Below, in pieces: positions 31,162 through 39,621 of a stretch of 64,000 nucleotides of DNA. Position 1 is the stretch's first letter. Each line of letters starts with the position of its first letter. The notes under the pieces are model-generated. The model was not told where the DNA came from and ran no database searches. It saw only the letters and a list, made by a program, of their open reading frames with translations. The translations under genes and the position numbers were made by a program. The DNA is from Actinoplanes regularis (GTDB lineage: Bacteria; Actinomycetota; Actinomycetes; Mycobacteriales; Micromonosporaceae), in NCBI RefSeq assembly GCF_900188005.1, contig NZ_FZNR01000013.1, forward strand, positions 124,001-188,000, given 5' to 3'.

Positions 31162-32304
31162 TCAACGGCGCCAATCCAGGCAGACCATGACCGCGTCGTC
31201 CTCCGGCTCGGTGCCGGCGTGAAAGTCACGCAGACTGCGCATCACCGTACCGAGAGCCTCGGCGGGAGGCTGTAACCGAGTCCGGCGCAACGCCGTGATC
31301 AGGGCGGATTCTCCGAAGGTGGTGGTGCCGCCGGCGGTGGCCGCGTGCACGCCGTCGCTGACCACGAGCATCCGGTCGCCGGGCTCGAGCCGGAATCGCT
31401 CGATCTCGTAGCGCGCCTCGCCGAACATGCCGAGCGGCAGCTGCTGCTCCAGCCGGACCTGGCTGATCTCGCTGCCCCGGCCGATCAGGCAGTGCGGGGA
31501 GCCGGCGTCGACGGCGTCCACCCAGCCGCCGACCAGGTCGATCTCCAGCAGCAGGGTGGCGGCGTGCAGGCCGCCGTCGTACCGGGCGTGCAGCGCGTCC
31601 GAGGCGAGCTCGGCCTGCTCGACGAGGTCCGCCCCACGGCGCCGGGCGTTGCGCATCGCGTTCGCCGCGATCACCGTGAGCAGCGCCGCGTCCAGGCCCT
31701 CCCCGGCACCGTTGAGCACGGTGAGGGTCAGCCGGTCGCCGTTCAACGCCCAGTCGTAGTGATCACCGCGTACGTCGTACGCCGGTTCGAGCTGACCGGC
31801 CAGCTGGAACCGCTCGTCCCCGAGCGACCGGCCGGGCAGCAGGTCCCATTGGAGTTCGGCGGCCATGGTGAGCCGCTCCTGGGATTGCGCCCGCCGGTAC
31901 CGGTCGGTCAGCCGGTCGGCCGCGCGCAGCGCCACCGCAAGCTCGTCCGCGACGGCCCGCAGCTGCTCGGCCTCCTCGGGCTCGGGCCGGCCCTCCAGAT
32001 CGACCTGGAGCACTCCGAGCCGCTCACCCCAGCAGGAGAGCGGCAGGTGCAGCCGGGCCCGGCCGCCGATGTCGGTCTCGGTGCCCACCCGCTGGCTGCC
32101 CAGGCAGCGCATCGCGCCCGGCGAGGTGTCCGGCCCGTCGGAGGCGAGCAGCGGCGCGAGTCTTCGCAGGGTGAGATCGGTGACCAGCACCTCGACGTGA
32201 CCGGCCGCGAAGTGCCGGCGTAGCAGGTCCGCGACCACCTCGGGCAGACGGTCGGGCGGCGCGGCACGCAGCAGCGCGCCGACGGGGACCGGTCGGTCGG
32301 ACAC
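31162..32304 (-). CDS. SpoIIE/PP2C-type serine phosphatase with GAF-like sensor
   Basis: A 380-residue protein. A GAF-like N-terminal half (residues about 20-145, ARLHLPLSCWGERLGVLQVD) is joined by a helix (YRRAQSQERLTMAAELQWDL) to a SpoIIE domain (GDHYDWALNGDRLTLTVLNG, LEIDLVGGWVDAVDAGSPHC, VVSDGVHAA, EDDAVMVCLDW). Typical relatives dephosphorylate anti-sigma-factor antagonists. In place of the usual GDGMG motif it reads NGAGEG, so one metal ligand may be lost. The GTG at 32304 follows GAGGAG. It is divergent from the sigma-factor fusion gene, whose activity it might affect (inference). Confidence 0.85.
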   Translation of the reverse strand: MSDRPVPVGALLRAAPPDRLPEVVADLLRRHFAAGHVEVLVTDLTLRRLAPLLASDGPDTSPGAMRCLGSQRVGTETDIGGRARLHLPLSCWGERLGVLQVDLEGRPEPEEAEQLRAVADELAVALRAADRLTDRYRRAQSQERLTMAAELQWDLLPGRSLGDERFQLAGQLEPAYDVRGDHYDWALNGDRLTLTVLNGAGEGLDAALLTVIAANAMRNARRRGADLVEQAELASDALHARYDGGLHAATLLLEIDLVGGWVDAVDAGSPHCLIGRGSEISQVRLEQQLPLGMFGEARYEIERFRLEPGDRMLVVSDGVHAATAGGTTTFGESALITALRRTRLQPPAEALGTVMRSLRDFHAGTEPEDDAVMVCLDWRR

Positions 32305-32508
32305 CTTGGCTCCTCTCCGGCTGCTTATTTGTTGTACAGCAAATATTTCCACGTGCGGATTGCCGGACCGACACCCGCCCGCGATTTCTGTGCCCGATCG
32401 ATCCGTCGGCTAACCGTGCGATGACATCGCGCGGCCGATTCGTGTTATCCATGGTCCCCGCGCCCGTCTCCCCTCCTGGCGCCCGGCGCCGGAAGAAAGG
32501 CAGGACAG

Positions 32509-34287
32509 ATGGCGAATCAACCCGACACCGCCACGGTGGTCGCCGCGCGGGCCGGCGACCCGGTCGCGGTGGACCGGCTCGTCGCCGGTTACCTCCCGCT
32601 CGTCTACACCATCGTGGGCCGGGCGCTGGAGGGGCACGCGGACGTCGACGACGTGGTGCAGGAGACCATGCTCCGCGTCCTGCGCAACCTCGGTGAGCTG
32701 CGCGAGCCCGAGGCGTTCCGCTCCTGGCTGGTGGCGATCACGATGCGTCAGGTGCGCGACCGGTTCCGCGACCGGCAGGCCGCCCCGGCCGCCCCGCTCG
32801 ACGCCGACCTGCGTGACCCGGGTGCGGACTTCACCGACCTGGCGATCACCCGCCTGGAGCTGTCCGGCCAGCGCCGGGAGACCGCCGAGGCGACCCGGTG
32901 GCTGGACGACGAGAACCGCGAGCTGCTCTCGCTCTGGTGGCTGGAGGCCTCCGGCGAGCTGACCCGCGACGAGATCGTCGAGGGCAGCGGGCTGGGCCGC
33001 CAGCACGCGGCGGTCCGCATCCAGCGGATGAAGGCTCAGCTGGAGACGGCCCGGGCGGTGGTCCGGGCGCTGCACCGCGGCCCGCTCTGCCCGGAGCTTG
33101 CGGTGCTGATCGAGCCGTGGGACCAGCGGCCCAGCGCGCTGTGGCGCAAGCGGATCGCCCGGCACACCCGGGACTGCCGGCTCTGCGCCCCGGCCTGGCA
33201 CGACCTGGTCGCGGCGGAACGGCTGCTGGCCGGCATGGCCCTGATCGTGCCCGCGCCGACGTTCGCCGCCGGGCTGAGGACCGGTGCCACGGCCTGGCCC
33301 GGCAAGGTCGTCGCCGCCAAGACCGGCCTGAGCGTGATGCAGAAGGTACTGGTCACCGCGCTGACGGTGGGCGTCGCCGGCGGGGGAGGGGTCGCCGCCC
33401 TCGAGCTGAACGGTCAGAACGATCCGGCCGCCGTGGCCGCACCGCCCCCGATCGTCACCACCCCGCCGTCCTCGGCGCCGGCCCCGGCCAGTGCGTCGCC
33501 CACTCCGCGCCGGACCTCGCCGTCCCCGGCCGCCGCGGTGCCCACCGCCGGGAAGACGGCGAAGAAGGGCGTCGGTGTCTGGAGGTTCACCGGCGCCAAG
33601 GCGGCGCTCGAGGACGTCGGTGCCGGCTGGTACTACGACTGGGCCGCGCAGAACAACGAGATCCCCGGCCCGGCCGGTGTCGAGTTCGTCCCGATGATCT
33701 GGGGCCGACAGAACCTCACCGGCGCGACCCTGAAGCAGGCGAAGGCCGAGGGCGACGTGCTGCTCGGCTTCAACGAGCCCGACATGGCCGGGCAGGCGAA
33801 CATGAGCGTCGAGGAGGCCCTGGCCGCCTGGCCGCGGCTGGAGGCGACCGGGATGCGCCTGGTCAGCCCGGCGGTCGCGTTCGGTGGGGACACCGCGGGC
33901 GGCTGGCTCGACCGGTTCATGACCGGGGCGCGGTCGAAGGGGCTGCGGGTCGACGCGATCGCGCTGCACTGGTACGGCTCGGACTTCAGCGCCGCCTCGG
34001 TCGGCCAGTTCCTCGGCTACGTCGACGCGGTGCACAAGCGTTACGGCAAGCCGATCTGGATCACCGAGTTCGGCCTGATGAACTTCTCCGGCTCACCGAG
34101 GTACCCGAGTGACGCGCAGAAGGTCACGTTCATCAAGGGCGCCACGGCCGGTCTGCAGAAGCGCCGGTACGTCGAGCGTTACGCGTGGTTCGGGCTGCCG
34201 GCCGTGGGGGACAGCGTCGACTTCGGGCTCTACCGGGACGGAGACAGCCCCACCGAGGCGGGTAGGGCGTACCGCGCGGCGGGCTAG
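32509..34287 (+). CDS. ECF sigma factor fused to a zinc-motif, membrane helix and GH128-like glycosidase domain
   Basis: One 592-residue protein. Region 2 at about 20-90 (DVDDVVQETMLRVLRNLGEL), region 4 at about 125-185 (TRDEIVEGSGLGRQHAAVRI), an H219-x3-C223-x2-C226 motif as in zinc-binding anti-sigma domains, a membrane helix at about 279-300, a Pro/Ser/Ala linker (310-350), then a glycosyl-hydrolase catalytic core at about 354-590. The two catalytic glutamates fit E423 (GFNEPD) and E520 (WITEFG). The first half would lie in the cytoplasm and the hydrolase outside. The reading frame is continuous, with uniform codon use across the junctions. Confidence 0.85.
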   Translation: MANQPDTATVVAARAGDPVAVDRLVAGYLPLVYTIVGRALEGHADVDDVVQETMLRVLRNLGELREPEAFRSWLVAITMRQVRDRFRDRQAAPAAPLDADLRDPGADFTDLAITRLELSGQRRETAEATRWLDDENRELLSLWWLEASGELTRDEIVEGSGLGRQHAAVRIQRMKAQLETARAVVRALHRGPLCPELAVLIEPWDQRPSALWRKRIARHTRDCRLCAPAWHDLVAAERLLAGMALIVPAPTFAAGLRTGATAWPGKVVAAKTGLSVMQKVLVTALTVGVAGGGGVAALELNGQNDPAAVAAPPPIVTTPPSSAPAPASASPTPRRTSPSPAAAVPTAGKTAKKGVGVWRFTGAKAALEDVGAGWYYDWAAQNNEIPGPAGVEFVPMIWGRQNLTGATLKQAKAEGDVLLGFNEPDMAGQANMSVEEALAAWPRLEATGMRLVSPAVAFGGDTAGGWLDRFMTGARSKGLRVDAIALHWYGSDFSAASVGQFLGYVDAVHKRYGKPIWITEFGLMNFSGSPRYPSDAQKVTFIKGATAGLQKRRYVERYAWFGLPAVGDSVDFGLYRDGDSPTEAGRAYRAAG

Positions 34288-34297
34288 GGTGACTTTC

Positions 34298-35296
34298 ATG
34301 ATTCGGTTCGGGTACAAGGCGTCGGCGGAGCAGTTCGCGCCGGCTGAACTGCTCAAGTACGGCATCCTCGCCGAGGAGCTCGGCTTCGACTCGGTCTTCG
34401 TCAGTGATCACCTCCAGCCGTGGCGCCACGACGGCGGCCACGCGCCGGCCGCGCTGCCCTGGCTCGGTGCGCTGGCCGCGCGCACCGAGCGGGTCCTGGT
34501 CGGCACCAGCGTCCTGACGCCGACCTTCCGCTACCACCCCGCCGTGGTCGCCCAGGCCTTCGCCACGCTCGGCTGCCTCGCGCCGGGCCGCGCCGTGCTC
34601 GGCGTCGGCTCCGGCGAGTCGCTCAACGAGGTGCCGCTCGGCACACGGTGGCCGGACGGCAAGGAGCGCTTCGCCCGCCTCAAGGAGGCGGTCCTGCTGA
34701 TCCAGAAGCTGTGGGCCGAGGACCGGGTGACCTACGAGGGCCAGTTCTACAAGACCGAGAACGCCACCATCTACGACAAGCCCGCGCAGCCGGTGCCGAT
34801 CTACATCGGCGCCTCCGGTCCGGCCGCCACCCGGCTGGCCGGCCGGATCGCCGACGGTTTCATCACCACCAGCGGCAAGGGCCACCCGCTCTACACCGAC
34901 ACGCTGCTGCCCGCGGTCCGCGAGGGCGCTGAGAAGGCCGGCCGCAAGATCGACGACCTGGACCTGATGATCGAGGTCAAGGTCTCCTTCGACGACGATC
35001 TCGACCGGGCGCGCAACGACACCCACTACTGGGGTGCGCTCGCGCTCTCCCCGGAGGAGAAGACCGGCGTCGAGGACCCGGTCGAGATGCAGCGCCTGGC
35101 CGACGCCCTGCCGGTGGAGCGGACCGCGACCCGCTGGATCGTCTCCTCCGACCCGGAGGAGCACGCCGCCAAGGTCACGGAGTACCTCGACATGGGCTTC
35201 AACCACCTGGTCTTCCACGCACCGGGGCCCGACCAGGAGCGCTTCCTGCGCCTCTACTCGACGGAGATCCTGCCCCGCCTGCGGGACCGGTCCTGA
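34298..35296 (+). CDS. fgd: F420-dependent glucose-6-phosphate dehydrogenase
   Basis: A 332-residue TIM-barrel enzyme that oxidises glucose-6-phosphate and reduces coenzyme F420. The family is recognisable along its length: YKASAEQFAP, VSDHLQPWRHDGGHAP, GTSVLTPTFRYHPAVVAQAF, LGVGSGESLNE, ERFARLKEAV and GFITTSGKGHPLY. It starts only 10 bp after the sigma-factor fusion and may be co-transcribed. It supplies reduced F420 for luciferase-like oxidoreductases such as the one at 29732. Confidence 0.92.
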   Translation: MIRFGYKASAEQFAPAELLKYGILAEELGFDSVFVSDHLQPWRHDGGHAPAALPWLGALAARTERVLVGTSVLTPTFRYHPAVVAQAFATLGCLAPGRAVLGVGSGESLNEVPLGTRWPDGKERFARLKEAVLLIQKLWAEDRVTYEGQFYKTENATIYDKPAQPVPIYIGASGPAATRLAGRIADGFITTSGKGHPLYTDTLLPAVREGAEKAGRKIDDLDLMIEVKVSFDDDLDRARNDTHYWGALALSPEEKTGVEDPVEMQRLADALPVERTATRWIVSSDPEEHAAKVTEYLDMGFNHLVFHAPGPDQERFLRLYSTEILPRLRDRS

Positions 35297-35304
35297 CCTG
35301 ACCC

Positions 35305-35328
35305 GCCGCCCGGCTCCGGCCGGGCGGC
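35305..35328. terminator. Hairpin between convergent genes
   Basis: Perfect 10-bp arms (gccgcccggc at 35305-35314, complement at 35319-35328) with loop TCCG. Confidence 0.8.
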
Positions 35329-35343
35329 CAGGCTCCGGTTCGC

Positions 35344-36579
35344 CTATTCGTGCGGGTCGTCCGGGGAGACGGCGCGCAATCTGCCGGTACGGGATCCGCT
35401 CCCGCTTCCTTCGCCGTTGATCACCCGCAGGTTCGGCCGAACCTGTAGCCGCTGCCGCGCCTCGCCCGGCGCACGGTTCGCCCCGCCGTTGTCCCGCCAC
35501 TGGCGGCGCATCATGGCCGGGTCCTCCGGGGTGCGCTCCGGCTCGTCCGCGACGTGTCCGCCGGGGCGCCGCGACCCCTGCCGCCGGTCCAGGTCCAGGC
35601 TGGTGCGTCGCAGGCCGGGCTCGGTGACGCGGTCGCGCTCCGGTGAGTCGTGCCGTGGGTTGCTCGCCGGCCAGTGACCGGTCGGCAGGGAGCCCGTACC
35701 GGTCCGGGGCCCGGCGGGAGGCTGGGCGGAACCCGCGTGTCCGGCCGTCGCGGCGCGAGGGCGGGGACCGGAGTTGATCAGTCCGGCGTCGGTGCCGGTG
35801 CGACCCAGCACGTCCGGCTCGGCGATCTCCGCCTTCCGCCCGGTCAGCACCACGATGCTGCCGGTTTCGGCCTCCCGGACCGCCCGGCGCAGCGCGAAGT
35901 GCTCGGTGAGGAGGGCCCACACGGAGTCGGCCAGCCCGGCCCGGGCGGCCGGCGCGGTGGGCGGGTACGCCACCGCCGGCACCTCGGTCACGAACAGCCC
36001 GTTGCGCCCGGCCCGGACGGTCAGCAGCGGCTCGATCTCCGCACCGTCGCCGCGCACCGGATCGATCCCGGAGACGCGGGGCAGGCCGACCGCCCCGGCC
36101 ACGTCCCGCCAGAACGCCCGGAATCCGGAGCCCGGGTCGCTGCGGCGGCAGCCGAAGAGCACCGCCATGAACCAGAGCACGATCCGCGCGACGGCCCGGG
36201 ACGTCCGCGCGCCGGACAGGTCCCGCCCCTCGCCGTGGAAGCGGGAGCCCTGGACCACGTCCGCGCCGTCGCGCAGCGCCTGGAGGTAGCGGGGCAGTTC
36301 GGCCGGGTCGCACGAGCCGTCCCCGGGCAGGGTGACCACGATGTCGCCGGTGCTCGCGGCGACCCCGCAGGCCAGCGCGTTGCCGACGCCGGTGCGGGTC
36401 TGCCGGATCACCCGGGTGGCGCGGGTCGTCACCGCGGTGGTGTCGTCGTCCCGGCCGACCACCACGATCACCTCGGCGACCGCGGGCAGGGCGGCGAGCA
36501 GGACCGGCAGCGCCGTCGTCCCGGACGGGATGACAACGCTTACGGACGGTGACGACGGTCGGAGTGGTGGGACGGGCAT
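35344..36579 (-). CDS. Family 2 glycosyltransferase with long disordered tail
   Basis: A 411-residue protein. The GT-A fold (residues about 8-230) starts VSVVIPSGTTALPVLLAALP and has the nucleotide-sugar motif LPGDGSCDP, then GADVVQGSRFHGEGRDLSGA and SDPGSGFRAFW. Such proteins resemble dolichol-phosphate-mannose synthase relatives. The C-terminal 160 residues are rich in G, R, P and S and look disordered. The ATG at 36579 has GGAG eight bases upstream. Acceptor and sugar are unknown. Confidence 0.83.
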   Translation of the reverse strand: MPVPPLRPSSPSVSVVIPSGTTALPVLLAALPAVAEVIVVVGRDDDTTAVTTRATRVIRQTRTGVGNALACGVAASTGDIVVTLPGDGSCDPAELPRYLQALRDGADVVQGSRFHGEGRDLSGARTSRAVARIVLWFMAVLFGCRRSDPGSGFRAFWRDVAGAVGLPRVSGIDPVRGDGAEIEPLLTVRAGRNGLFVTEVPAVAYPPTAPAARAGLADSVWALLTEHFALRRAVREAETGSIVVLTGRKAEIAEPDVLGRTGTDAGLINSGPRPRAATAGHAGSAQPPAGPRTGTGSLPTGHWPASNPRHDSPERDRVTEPGLRRTSLDLDRRQGSRRPGGHVADEPERTPEDPAMMRRQWRDNGGANRAPGEARQRLQVRPNLRVINGEGSGSGSRTGRLRAVSPDDPHE

Positions 36580-36842
36580 GAGTGGCGGCTCCCACTGGTC
36601 GGTGCGGTGCTTGCGCACGAAGCTACCGGGCCGCAACCTGCCCGCAACTCATCGGAACGGTGGATGATCTTCGTCTCCACGGCTTGGCCGGGCTCGGTCG
36701 GCTGCGGTCACCGTCCGTACGAAGGCGGTAGGGTTTGTGCCGTGATGAGACTCGGGCTCCGCATTTCGCACCGCATCCGGCCGGACGGCGCCGCCAGGCT
36801 CGCGCCCACCCGGGTGAACCCGCGGCCCGTGGCGGAGGCGCT

Positions 36843-37499
36843 GTGACGATCGAGGCGGTCGTCTTCGACCTGGACGGCGTGATCATCGATACCGAGGAGG
36901 TCTGGGAGGAGGTCCGCCGGGCGTACGTGGCCGAGCACGGCCGCGAGTTCCTGCCGGACAGCCAGGACCGGATGATGGGCATGAGCACCGCCGAGTGGTC
37001 CGGTCACCTCGCCGATGAGGTGGGTGTCCCGCTCCCGGCCGCCCGGGTGGCGGCGGACGTGCTGGGCCGGATGGCCGCTCGCTACCGGGAGTCGCTGCCG
37101 CTCATCCCGGGTGCGGTGGAGACGGTCCGGGCGCTCGGGAAGCGGTACCGGCTGGCGCTGGCCAGTTCCTCCGCCCGGATCCTGATCGACCAGGTCCTCG
37201 AGACCGCCGGGCTGACCGGGGAGTTCGAGGTCACCCTGTCGACCGAGGAGGTGGCCCGGGGCAAGCCCGCTCCGGACGTCTATCTCACCGCGGTCGCCAA
37301 GCTCGGCCTCACGCCCGAGGTCTGCGCGGCGGTCGAGGACTCCAGCAACGGGCTGCGGGCCGCCGGGGCGGCCGGGCTGGCCGTGATCGCCGTTCCGCAC
37401 GGGGTCTATCCGCCGGCGCCGGACGCGCTCGCGCAGGCGGCACTGGTGGTCGGTGCGGTCACCGAGGTCACTCCGGAGGCGGTCGGAGCGCTTCGCTGA
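36843..37499 (+). CDS. HAD-superfamily phosphatase/phosphoglucomutase-like protein
   Basis: A 218-residue HAD hydrolase with helical cap. Motif I VFDLDGVIIDTE, motif II ALASSSARI, motif III ARGKPAPDVYL and motif IV VEDSSNGLRAA are complete, as in the beta-phosphoglucomutase/CbbY group. The GTG at 36843 is preceded by GCGGAGGCGCT. The substrate is probably a sugar phosphate. A hairpin follows the stop. Confidence 0.88.
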   Translation: MTIEAVVFDLDGVIIDTEEVWEEVRRAYVAEHGREFLPDSQDRMMGMSTAEWSGHLADEVGVPLPAARVAADVLGRMAARYRESLPLIPGAVETVRALGKRYRLALASSSARILIDQVLETAGLTGEFEVTLSTEEVARGKPAPDVYLTAVAKLGLTPEVCAAVEDSSNGLRAAGAAGLAVIAVPHGVYPPAPDALAQAALVVGAVTEVTPEAVGALR

Positions 37500-37507
37500 G
37501 GGGGACG

Positions 37508-37537
37508 CCCGGCGTCTCGCGCAGGTGACACGCCGGG
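37508..37537 (+). terminator. Hairpin after the HAD phosphatase gene
   Basis: Eight-base arms cccggcgt (37508-37515) and acgccggg (37530-37537). Confidence 0.6.
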
Positions 37538-37604
37538 CCCCGGGATGCGTGACTTGGCCCGCGAGGGCTGGGGGCGGGGCGCGTAGGTCGTACCGCGGAC
37601 TGTT

Positions 37605-38768
37605 TTAAAAGGGGTAGTCCGGCAGCTGGAGAGCGGTCGCGCGCCCTGAGGCGATCTTGAAGGTGAAGTTCAGGAACCACTCCTGGTTGTTGAGGTAATT
37701 GCGGAGGCGGATGCCGCGGGCGGTGCGCGGGGCGAGGAACCGGCCGGTCGTGTCGCCGCCCTGCTGGGTGCCGCGGGCGAAGCGCGAGATCCGCCGCACG
37801 TAACGCGGGAACGCGACGCGGTGGTCACCGCCGGCCGCCGCGAGTTCGCCGGCCAGGACGTAGGCGCAGACGATCGCGGTGCCGGTGCCCTGGCCGCCGA
37901 TCGTGGCGCCGCAGGCCGCGTCGCCGAGCAGCGCGATCCGGCCGCGCGTCCACTCCGGAGCGTCGACCCGGCAGATCTGGTCGAAGTAGAGGTCGTCGAC
38001 CTTGTCCAGCTCGGCCAGCAGGCGCGGGGCGAGCCAGCCCATGCCGGCGAAGCGTTCGCGCAGGATCGCCTTCTGCTCGTCCTGATCGTGCCGGTCGTAA
38101 CGCAGCGCGGGGGACGCGAACGCGGCGAACGCGCCGGCCTGGAACGGGTCCTTGTGGTCGGCGCCGACGCTGATCATCAACCCGGGCGCGTTGTGCATCA
38201 GGTACGACGGGTCCAGGTCCCACTCGTTCGCGATCGGCCACGTGGCGACGTAGTAACCGAGGTGCTTGACGAAGCGCTCCTCCGGCCCGAACGCCAGCCG
38301 CCGCACCCCGGAGTGCACCCCGTCGGCACCGACCACCAGGTCGAACGTGCGCTGCTTGCCGGAGGCGAAAGTGACGTCGACGCCGTCCGGGGTCTCCTCC
38401 ATCGCGGCGATCCGGTCGCCGAAGAGGAACTCGGTCTCCTCGCCGGCGGAGCAGAGGATCCGGGCGAGGTCGCCGCGGAGCACTTCGAGTTCACCGCCGG
38501 CCATCTCGGCCGGCCACTCCATCAGGCGCTCGCCGCGCTCGTCGACGAACCGCATCGCCTTGCCGTGCGTCTCGACCGCGCGCAGTTCGTCGAGCACGCC
38601 CATCTGGCCGAGCACGCCCATGTGCAGCTCACCCCGGAAGTCCACGGCCTGGCCGCCGGTCCGTAGCCGCGGCGCGACCTCGACGATCGTCGGCCGGTGA
38701 CCGGAGCGGCCCAGCCAGTAGGCGAGGGCCGGTCCGGCGATGCTCGCGCCCGAGATCAGTACGTCCAT
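37605..38768 (-). CDS. FAD-dependent aromatic/antibiotic-type monooxygenase
   Basis: A 387-residue flavoprotein of the PHBH/TetX group. The FAD-binding GASIAGPALAYWLGRSG lies at residues 6-22, the DG motif as VVGADGVHSGVR, and the second FAD motif as RIALLGDAACGATIGGQGTG. It would hydroxylate a small, possibly toxic, aromatic compound using NAD(P)H. The ATG at 38768 is 78 bp from a divergent TetR gene, the usual arrangement for a repressor and its detoxifying target. Confidence 0.88.
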   Translation of the reverse strand: MDVLISGASIAGPALAYWLGRSGHRPTIVEVAPRLRTGGQAVDFRGELHMGVLGQMGVLDELRAVETHGKAMRFVDERGERLMEWPAEMAGGELEVLRGDLARILCSAGEETEFLFGDRIAAMEETPDGVDVTFASGKQRTFDLVVGADGVHSGVRRLAFGPEERFVKHLGYYVATWPIANEWDLDPSYLMHNAPGLMISVGADHKDPFQAGAFAAFASPALRYDRHDQDEQKAILRERFAGMGWLAPRLLAELDKVDDLYFDQICRVDAPEWTRGRIALLGDAACGATIGGQGTGTAIVCAYVLAGELAAAGGDHRVAFPRYVRRISRFARGTQQGGDTTGRFLAPRTARGIRLRNYLNNQEWFLNFTFKIASGRATALQLPDYPF

Positions 38769-38784
38769 CTCTGCTCCCAAAAAT

Positions 38785-38826
38785 TGCGTCCGTCGGACTC
38801 AGTTATTTCTGTGTACGGTAGACGCA
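38785..38826. promoter_or_regulatory. Possible TetR operator in the divergent promoter region
   Basis: TGCGTC at 38785-38790 and its complement GACGCA at 38821-38826, in the 78-bp gap between monooxygenase and TetR genes. The arms are short and widely spaced, so support is weak. Confidence 0.3.
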
Positions 38827-38846
38827 GTTGGCAAGAGGGGCAAGAC

Positions 38847-39491
38847 ATGGACTTTCTCTGGCAGGAACGCCCTGGTGGGAAACGTGGGCCGAAGCCGGCG
38901 CTGACCCTGGAGGCGATCGCGGACGCGGCGATCGCGGTGGCCGACGCGGAGGGGCTGGCCGCGGTCTCGATGCAGCGGGTCGCCGCCGACGTGGGCTACA
39001 CGAAGATGGCGCTGTACCGCTATCTGCCCGGCAAGTCGGAGCTGGTGGCCGTGATGCTGGAGCGGGCGATGAGCGCGCCACCCGATCTGTCGGCCGGTGA
39101 CTGGCGGGCGACGCTCACCCTCTGGGCCGAGCGGCTGTTCGCCCTCTACCGGGAGCACCCCTGGGCCCTGGACGTGACGGCCGGAAACCGTCCGGTGGGG
39201 CCGAACGAACTGGGTTGGATGGAGGTGGCGCTGGCCCGGTTGCCGGAAGGGTTGAGCGGCGCGGAACGGATGGACCTGATCGCGGTGATCGCCGGGCACG
39301 TCCGCTCCATCGTGGTCCAGCCGGGTGAGAGCGGTCTTCTCACGGCCTTCGCCGAGCACGCGGAGCGCTTCCCGGCGATCTCCGCGGCGCTGGCCGACAT
39401 CGCCGTGCGCGGCGGCCAGGACCAGGCGCTCAGCTTCGGGCTGGAACGCATTCTCGACGGCCTGGAGATGTTGATCTCGAAGCGCGTGTGA
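38847..39491 (+). CDS. TetR-family transcriptional regulator
   Basis: A 214-residue regulator. The N-terminal HTH (LTLEAIADAAIAVADAEGLA, then MQRVAADVGYTKMALYRYLP) and a TetR_C-type ligand domain with a central tryptophan-rich helix (LWAERLFALYREHPWALDVT) are clear. The ATG at 38847 follows AAGAGGGG. Divergent from the FAD monooxygenase and very likely its repressor. Confidence 0.9.
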   Translation: MDFLWQERPGGKRGPKPALTLEAIADAAIAVADAEGLAAVSMQRVAADVGYTKMALYRYLPGKSELVAVMLERAMSAPPDLSAGDWRATLTLWAERLFALYREHPWALDVTAGNRPVGPNELGWMEVALARLPEGLSGAERMDLIAVIAGHVRSIVVQPGESGLLTAFAEHAERFPAISAALADIAVRGGQDQALSFGLERILDGLEMLISKRV

Positions 39492-39540
39492 AAAAGATTC
39501 GATCCGGGTAGGTCCGGGGGCCGAACCTGGAGGTGGCCCC

Positions 39541-39617
39541 ATGAGCGAGCTTGCGAGCGAATCGGCTGGCTCAGTCAATTACTCATGTCGACGCCGGAGC
39601 GCAGCGGAGGCGGCGGC
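39541..39617 (+). repeat. Dispersed copy of the 77-bp self-coupling cassette
   Basis: Same length and layout as the two units in the sugar operon but on the other strand and in front of an unrelated gene. It ends in GGAGGCGGCGGC just before ATGAGC of the symporter, so the ribosome site and first two codons of the downstream gene come from the repeat. Confidence 0.85.
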
Positions 39618-39621
39618 ATGA
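39541..39621 (+). CDS. 26-codon mini-ORF, third copy of the 77-bp cassette
   Basis: ATG behind GGAGGTGGCCCC; begins MSELASESAGSVNYSCRRRS. Its TGA overlaps the symporter ATG (ATGA at 39618-39621). The first 24 bases are identical to the copies at 8586-8745 and about 65 of 77 bases match overall. Most differences change the amino acid, so the peptide itself does not look conserved. Confidence 0.55.
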   Translation: MSELASESAGSVNYSCRRRSAAEAAA

